In this document: one piece after another, positions 59,772 through 64,000 of the stretch
How the letters are laid out: each line of letters opens with the position of its first letter
Position numbering within the stretch: position 1 is the first letter of the stretch
Assembly (NCBI RefSeq): GCF_016862575.1
Contig: NZ_BONF01000009.1
Location: 310,001 to 374,000 of the forward strand
Length of the DNA: 64,000 nt
Origin: Catellatospora bangladeshensis
Lineage (GTDB): Bacteria; Actinomycetota; Actinomycetes; Mycobacteriales; Micromonosporaceae
Reading direction: 5' to 3'
The notes under the pieces: model-generated
Told to the model about the DNA's origin: nothing
Seen by the model: only the letters and a program-made list of their open reading frames with translations
The model's database searches: none
Position numbers and translations under genes: made by a program

Positions 59772-60416
59772 TCAGTGCGCGACCGGGCAGCCGTTGGTGA
59801 GCTTGCCGAGGAACTGGTTCGGGTCGTAGTAGTGCTCGACCTCCAGCAGCTTCAGGTCGTCGCTGACCTTCGCCACGCTGATCCCGAACATCTCGATCGT
59901 CTTACCGTCCGGCTGGTGGCCGTGGTACTCACCCTCGAACGCGCCCCAGTGCCGCCACTTGAACGTGACCACCGGGGGCGGGCTGATGACCTCCAGGACC
60001 TCCCAGTAGAACCCGTTCGGGAACGCCTTGTGGAAGATGTGGTGCGAGGAGTCGAACGACTCCTGGCCGCTGCGGTAGAACGGGCTGTCCCCGATGAGGA
60101 TGTTGTAGCTGCCGATGTCGGCGATGTCCTGCGCGCTGGCCCACGGCCCGCCGTTGACGTTGGTGCGGAAGTGCTCGGTCACCATCGACACCCAGGTCGC
60201 CGGGTCCTTCTTGTACGAGACCTCCATCTCGAAGACCTGGACGATGCTCTCGACGATCGCCTCGAGCGAGTCGGGCGCGTGCTGGGTGGTGCGCTGGCCC
60301 GGCATGACGGTGTGGGACAGGTGGTAGTCGGGGGTGGTGCCGTCACGCCAGGCGGACGTCTCGGCGGCCTCGATGACGGCGGTGCGGCCTTGCAGCCACA
60401 GGGGGGTTTCAGACAT
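59772..60416 (-). CDS. SnoaL-like (NTF2-fold) protein
   Basis: A 214-residue protein of the NTF2 superfamily. The second half has the SnoaL/ester cyclase-type pattern (VVTFKWRHWGAFEGEYHGHQPDGKTIEMFGISVAKVSDDLKLLEVEHYYDPNQFLGKL), in which the GxxxHG-like loop and IxMFxI strand recall polyketide cyclases; the first half looks like another copy of the same fold, with HTVMPGQRTTQ. In secondary metabolism this fold supplies cyclases, hydrolases and hydroxylases. Start at 60416 (MSETPLW). It faces the cluster across a weak terminator, and membership in the pathway is uncertain. Confidence 0.8.
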   Translation of the reverse strand: MSETPLWLQGRTAVIEAAETSAWRDGTTPDYHLSHTVMPGQRTTQHAPDSLEAIVESIVQVFEMEVSYKKDPATWVSMVTEHFRTNVNGGPWASAQDIADIGSYNILIGDSPFYRSGQESFDSSHHIFHKAFPNGFYWEVLEVISPPPVVTFKWRHWGAFEGEYHGHQPDGKTIEMFGISVAKVSDDLKLLEVEHYYDPNQFLGKLTNGCPVAH

Positions 60417-60737
60417 GACGGAATTCCGCCCTTTCACGAGCAATGAGGGGTGACGGCAGGCCGGCCGCCTGCCGGAAGCCACGGAAGGACGCATGCGGCC
60501 ACGAACCACCGGCGATCATCGGCGGTGGTGGCTCGACGCAGGGTCGGCACGGGCAGGCGTCATGGCCCACCGCAACACCTCCCCCGCTCGATGGTCGCAG
60601 TGAGAGTATCGATGTCGCGACATCCATGGAAGTCCAAACCAGACTATTTATGATCGCCGTAACCGGAGCGGAACACCGTCCCGTCACGAGTGAACGACTC
60701 TTCAGCGAACGCGTGAATGCCCGTAGCATTCCGGTCC
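60417..60737. promoter_or_regulatory. Divergent intergenic region with a perfect palindrome
   Basis: 321 bases between the SnoaL-like gene and the secreted endonuclease gene. Near the left end GGCAGGC-CGGCC-GCCTGCC (60455-60473) can form a hairpin in the SnoaL-like leader. From about 60600 the sequence is AT-richer and contains the palindrome at 60611-60624. TAGCAT (60724-60729) is the -10 box of the endonuclease gene. No gene seen. Confidence 0.55.
60611..60624. promoter_or_regulatory. Perfect 14-bp palindrome GATGTCGCGACATC
   Basis: A perfect dyad with no spacer in the promoter zone between the SnoaL-like and endonuclease genes, typical of a dimeric regulator site (TetR, MarR or similar). 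The binding protein is unknown. Confidence 0.55.
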
Positions 60738-61907
60738 ATGAGGGCATCGAAGCTGTCCGCGGCCGCTCTGCGGCGGGCGGGAATGGCGCTGGCCGCCGTA
60801 GTCGCCGTCACCACCGGCGCGGCCACCATGTCGGCTTCGGCCGCGGCGCCGCTGACGGTGGCCGCCGCCCTGTCCGCCCAGGACGGCCGCTCGGCGGCGG
60901 TGACCGGCTACATCGTCGGCCAGCCCACCGCCACGAACACGGTCATCAAGTCCGGGTTCACCGGCGACACCGCGTTCGCCATCGCCGACTCGGCCGCCGA
61001 GTCCAGCACCTCCCGGATGCTGTACGTGCAGGTCACGGCCGCCTACCGGAGCGCCTTCGGGCTGCAGAGCAACCCGGGGCTGATGGGCCGGTCGGTGACC
61101 GTCACCGGGACGCTCACGGCGTACTTCTCGCACGGCGGGCTCAAGGACCCGACCGCGATGAGCCTCACCGGCTCCTCCCCCGCGCCGTCGGCCAGCCCGA
61201 CCGGATCGGGCGGGCCGTACGACAACACGTACTACGCCAGCGCGATCGGCAAGACCGGGAGCAGTCTGCGCACCGCGCTGCACAACATCATCAAGGTGCA
61301 GACGAAGATCACCTACGACCAGGTGTGGGAGGCGCTGAAGGTCACCGACCAGGACCCGAACAACGCCGGCAACGTGATCCTGATCTACAGCGGGCGCTCC
61401 CAGAGCAAGAGCACCAACGGCGGTGGCGTGAACGACTGGAACCGCGAGCACGTCTGGCCGCAGTCGCACGGCAGCTTCGGCACCGCGACCGGGCCCGGCA
61501 CCGACCTGCACCACCTGCGGCCCGAGGACGTGACCGTCAACTCCACGCGCGGCAACAAGGACTTCGACCTGGGCGGCTCCACGGTGAGCGAGGCGCCGGG
61601 CAACTACACCGACGCCGACTCGTGGGAGCCGCGCAACGCGGTCAAGGGCGACGTCGCCCGCATGATCATGTATATGGCGATCCGGTACGAGGGCGAGGAC
61701 GGCTGGCCCAATCTGGAGATGAACAACTCCGTCAACGGATCGGTCCCCTACCTCGGCAGGCTGTCGGTGCTGCTCCAGTGGAACCTGCAGGACCCGCCGG
61801 ACACCTTCGAGAAGCGGCGCAACCAGGTCATCTACGACAGCTGGCAGGGCAACCGCAACCCGTTCATCGACCACCCGGAGTGGGCCACGGCGATCTGGGG
61901 AGGCTGA
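60738..61907 (+). CDS. Secreted endonuclease I-family nuclease with N-terminal OB-like domain
   Basis: A 389-residue secreted nuclease. The signal peptide ends near residue 37 (ASA-AA). Residues 40-145 form a DUF6359/OB-like domain (VTGYIVGQPTAT, SRMLYVQV, LMGRSVTVTGTL), a short Ser/Pro linker follows, and residues 155-389 are an endonuclease I domain with the catalytic NREHVWPQSHG (His/Asn metal finger), TDLHHLRPED and GDVARMIMYMA. The family cleaves DNA non-specifically. TAGCAT 8 bases before the ATG indicates a leaderless transcript. Confidence 0.9.
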   Translation: MRASKLSAAALRRAGMALAAVVAVTTGAATMSASAAAPLTVAAALSAQDGRSAAVTGYIVGQPTATNTVIKSGFTGDTAFAIADSAAESSTSRMLYVQVTAAYRSAFGLQSNPGLMGRSVTVTGTLTAYFSHGGLKDPTAMSLTGSSPAPSASPTGSGGPYDNTYYASAIGKTGSSLRTALHNIIKVQTKITYDQVWEALKVTDQDPNNAGNVILIYSGRSQSKSTNGGGVNDWNREHVWPQSHGSFGTATGPGTDLHHLRPEDVTVNSTRGNKDFDLGGSTVSEAPGNYTDADSWEPRNAVKGDVARMIMYMAIRYEGEDGWPNLEMNNSVNGSVPYLGRLSVLLQWNLQDPPDTFEKRRNQVIYDSWQGNRNPFIDHPEWATAIWGG

Positions 61908-61923
61908 ACGGCGTACCCCCGGA

Positions 61924-61952
61924 TTGACTCGGCCCGCCGGGGGCCATAGCGT
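61924..61952 (+). promoter_or_regulatory. Promoter TTGACT-N17-TAGCGT of the lysozyme-like lipoprotein gene
   Basis: A near-consensus -35 (61924-61929), an exact 17-base spacer and a -10 (61947-61952), ending 8 bases before the GTG at 61961. It is the clearest complete promoter noticed in the window. The spacer holds one arm of a small hairpin (61916-61922 with 61937-61943) that may terminate the upstream gene. Confidence 0.75.
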
Positions 61953-61960
61953 CCCCGACC

Positions 61961-62872
61961 GTGCTCCGCCTTCCCCTAGCGGCTCGCCTGGCCGCGGTCA
62001 CCGCCGTGACGATCGTCCTGTCCGGATGCGCCACGGCCGCCACCAACGGCACCGACCCGGTGTTCGCCGGACCCGCGCCCACGACCGTTGCCCCGGCCGG
62101 CTCGGCCGCCGCGAGCCCGGTGACGGCGCCCACGGCCTCGGCCGGCGCCGGGCCGAGTCCGTCCAAGAGCGCCGCCGCCGCACCTAGCCGGTTCACCACG
62201 CTGAAGCCCGGGTCGAAGCTGCCCTCGGGCAGCCAGTGCGCGGCCTGGGTGCGCGCCCGCCCGAAGAAGGAGAACAAGGGCGCCAACCGCACCGCGAACA
62301 GGACCACCGGGCACAGGGTCGACCCGGCCGCGTTCGGCGACGGCGCCGCGCTGGCCAAGCGCGTCGACGGGCAGTTCACCGGCACCACCGAGGAGATCCT
62401 GCGCTGGGCCGCCTGCAAGTGGGGCGTCGACGAGGACATCGTCAAGGCGCAGGCCGCCATCGAGAGCTGGTGGCGGCAGGGCACGCTCGGCGACTTCGAC
62501 ACCGACGCGGCCGCCTGCCCCGCCGGGCACGGCCTCGGCGCGGACGGCCAGGCCGGCAAGTGCCCGCAGAGTTACGGCATCCTGCAGAACCGCTACCCCT
62601 ACATGAAGAGCGCGTTCCCGGGCGCGATGCGGTCCACCGCGATGAGCGCCGATCTCGCGTATGCCGTCTGGCGCAGCTGCTTCGAGGGCAGGGAGGGCTG
62701 GCTCAACACGGTGGAACGCGGCCGGGAGTACGCCGCGGGCGACGCCTGGGGCTGCGTCGGCCGCTGGTTCTCCGGCCGCTGGCACACCGCCCCGGGCGAG
62801 CAGTACGTCGGCCGGGTCAGGGACTACCTGGACCGGCGGATCTGGCAGACCCCCGACTTCCAGCAGCCGTGA
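61961..62872 (+). CDS. Lysozyme/transglycosylase-like lipoprotein
   Basis: A 303-residue exported protein. The signal ends in a lipobox (LSGC, about residues 21-24), followed by a 50-residue Ala/Ser/Thr/Pro linker. The mature domain has the look of a lytic transglycosylase or lysozyme-like fold: VKAQAAIESWWRQG with a candidate catalytic Glu (about residue 170), then PQSYGILQNRYPY, a Gly-Ile-Leu-Gln segment common in goose-type and SLT enzymes. Four or more cysteines could form disulphides. GTG start with a leaderless promoter. The exact enzyme class is uncertain. Confidence 0.7.
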   Translation: MLRLPLAARLAAVTAVTIVLSGCATAATNGTDPVFAGPAPTTVAPAGSAAASPVTAPTASAGAGPSPSKSAAAAPSRFTTLKPGSKLPSGSQCAAWVRARPKKENKGANRTANRTTGHRVDPAAFGDGAALAKRVDGQFTGTTEEILRWAACKWGVDEDIVKAQAAIESWWRQGTLGDFDTDAAACPAGHGLGADGQAGKCPQSYGILQNRYPYMKSAFPGAMRSTAMSADLAYAVWRSCFEGREGWLNTVERGREYAAGDAWGCVGRWFSGRWHTAPGEQYVGRVRDYLDRRIWQTPDFQQP

Positions 62873-62888
62873 GCCCGGCCGACGAACC

Positions 62889-64000
62889 TCAGCCCACGTG
62901 CACGGGGGCCGGCTCGGCCGGACCGTCCTCGAACCGACCGGCCCGGACCACCGGCACGGCGATGAGCAGCGCGGCGGCCATACCGGACAGGATCACCACG
63001 GTCATCGCGACCGCGTCCGCGCCGAGCACGCCGACCATCGGCGCCGCGACGGCCCCGACGCCGAACTGCACCGCGCCCAGCAGCGCCGCCGCCGTCCCGG
63101 CCGCCTCGCCGTGGCGGGACATGGCCAGCGCGGGCGCGTTCGGCAGCGCCAGGCCGCCCGCGGCGAGCACCGCCCACAGCCCCGCGAGCAGCGCGGGCAG
63201 GCCGCCGGCCCCGGTCGCGGCGAGCAGCACCAGCGCGAGCCCGGCGAGGGTGCCCCCGGCCAGCGCGCCGAGCAGGATTCGCTGCGGGGGGTAACGGCGC
63301 AGCAGGCGCACGTTGAGCTGGGTGGCGCCGATGAGCCCGGCCGCCCCCGCGCCGAACGCGATCGCGAACTGCTGCTCGTCCAGGCCGTACTGCCCCTGCA
63401 TCACGAACGACGACCCGGCGACGTAGGCGAACAGCGCGGCCATGGCCAGGCCCGCCACCAGCACCAGGCCCACGAAGGTCCGGTCGCGCAGGAGCGTGCG
63501 GTACATGCGCAGGGTTCCCGCGGCACCGCCGGACTGCCGCCGGGACACGGGCAGGGTCTCCCGCAGGAAGAACGTGGCGACCAGCGTCAGCGCGATGCCG
63601 AACCCGGCCAGCGCGACGAACACGCCCTGCCACTGCGTCCAGCGCAGCAGCGCGCCGCCGAGGGTGGGCGCGAGCACCGGCGCGGCGCCCATGACCAGCA
63701 TCAGCCGGGAGAACAGCTTCGCGAAGGCCGAGCCGTCGAACAGGTCCCGTACGACGGCCATGGCCACCACCGACGACGCGGCGACGCCGAGTCCCTGCAG
63801 GACGCGCAGCACCCCGAGCGTCGCGACGTCGGGGGCGACGACGCACAGGGCGGAGGCGACGACGTGCAGGACGAGGCCGTAGATCAGCGGGCGGCGGCGG
63901 CCGTACGCGTCGGACAGCGGTCCGATCACGAGCTGGCCCAGGCCGAGGCCCGCCAGGGTGCCGGTGAGCGTGAGCTGGACCGCGGTGGAGGTGGTGTGCA
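62889..64000 (-). CDS. MFS drug-efflux transporter, Bcr/CflA type (N-terminus cut by window edge)
   Basis: At least 370 residues of a major facilitator transporter; the frame stays open to the last base of the window, so 10-35 N-terminal residues are missing. The A-motif between helices 2 and 3 is GPLSDAYGRRRPLI, and the MLVMGAAPVLAPTLGGALL block is the helix-5 motif of 12-helix DHA1 drug/proton antiporters, here in the Bcr/CflA variant. About ten further hydrophobic segments follow. Likely exports a drug or sulphonamide-like compound. It is convergent with the lipoprotein gene, 16 bases apart. Confidence 0.9.
   Translation of the reverse strand, partial: HTTSTAVQLTLTGTLAGLGLGQLVIGPLSDAYGRRRPLIYGLVLHVVASALCVVAPDVATLGVLRVLQGLGVAASSVVAMAVVRDLFDGSAFAKLFSRLMLVMGAAPVLAPTLGGALLRWTQWQGVFVALAGFGIALTLVATFFLRETLPVSRRQSGGAAGTLRMYRTLLRDRTFVGLVLVAGLAMAALFAYVAGSSFVMQGQYGLDEQQFAIAFGAGAAGLIGATQLNVRLLRRYPPQRILLGALAGGTLAGLALVLLAATGAGGLPALLAGLWAVLAAGGLALPNAPALAMSRHGEAAGTAAALLGAVQFGVGAVAAPMVGVLGADAVAMTVVILSGMAAALLIAVPVVRAGRFEDGPAEPAPVHVG

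Noticed and set aside
40008-60416. Reading the cluster as a lanthipeptide, lasso or thiopeptide system
   Set aside because: No LanB/C, LanM, asparagine-synthetase-like cyclase, B2 protease or YcaO gene was found, so only a radical SAM-based peptide class fits.
1-64000. CRISPR arrays, tRNA or rRNA genes, insertion sequences, attachment sites
   Set aside because: No regular spaced repeats, no cloverleaf or rRNA sequence, no transposase or integrase and no paired terminal repeats were recognised.

Overview
The window reads as chromosome of a high-GC actinomycete. Coding bias is strongly GC-rich on both strands, GTG starts and 1-4 base start/stop overlaps are common, and there are Tat and lipoprotein signals, a SARP regulator, LacI-controlled secreted glycosidases and many promoters of the leaderless type. 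A soil filamentous actinomycete, perhaps Micromonosporaceae, fits; that placement is inference. No rRNA, tRNA, CRISPR array, insertion sequence or phage gene was recognised.

1-10.6 kb is mixed housekeeping and accessory content: a two-component system (regulator cut by the window edge), a three-gene operon ending in a Tat-exported multicopper oxidase, an acetoacetate-decarboxylase-like protein, a WYL regulator divergent from a DUF1579-like protein, a two-domain acetyltransferase, a TPR protein and a secreted intradiol-dioxygenase-like protein. 10.7-14.6 kb is a small glucan-degradation locus: a secreted GH6 cellulase, a LacI regulator and a secreted GH16 glucanase, with three CebR-like operators. 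14.7-28.7 kb holds a SIR2-domain protein, small enzymes, a secreted EEP-family protein, a two-component system next to a MacB-type ABC transporter, a PhyH-type oxygenase and a pair of MEDS-domain signalling proteins. 28.8-38.7 kb is a sugar-uptake operon (GH127 beta-L-arabinofuranosidase, binding protein, two permeases, a large secreted glycosidase with two discoidin-like domains) with a divergent LacI regulator.

40.0-60.4 kb looks like one biosynthetic gene cluster and is the main object of interest. A SARP regulator sits at its left end. A 14-gene minus-strand operon runs from 55.1 to 40.8 kb with nearly every junction overlapping or a few bases apart. It encodes a sugar nucleotidyltransferase, a GT1-type glycosyltransferase, a B12-class radical SAM enzyme, a 102-residue RiPP-precursor-like peptide, two closely similar CxxxCxxC radical SAM enzymes, two related small helical proteins, three related GT-B-like proteins, a 471-residue protein of unknown family, a P450 with an unusual I-helix and a methyltransferase. 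Divergently transcribed are a GT2-type glycosyltransferase, an ABC-2 exporter, a DxD glycosyltransferase and a methylthioadenosine phosphorylase that could remove the 5'-deoxyadenosine made by radical SAM enzymes. The divergent promoter carries three GTTGTGK heptamers at exact 11-bp spacing, the hallmark of SARP binding, plus a LacI/CebR-like box identical over 14 bp to one before the GH16 gene. The simplest reading is a glycosylated, radical-SAM-modified peptide product under SARP activation and possibly carbon-source control; the product itself cannot be read from sequence.

60.7-64 kb holds a secreted endonuclease I, a lysozyme-like lipoprotein and an MFS drug-efflux gene cut by the window end.
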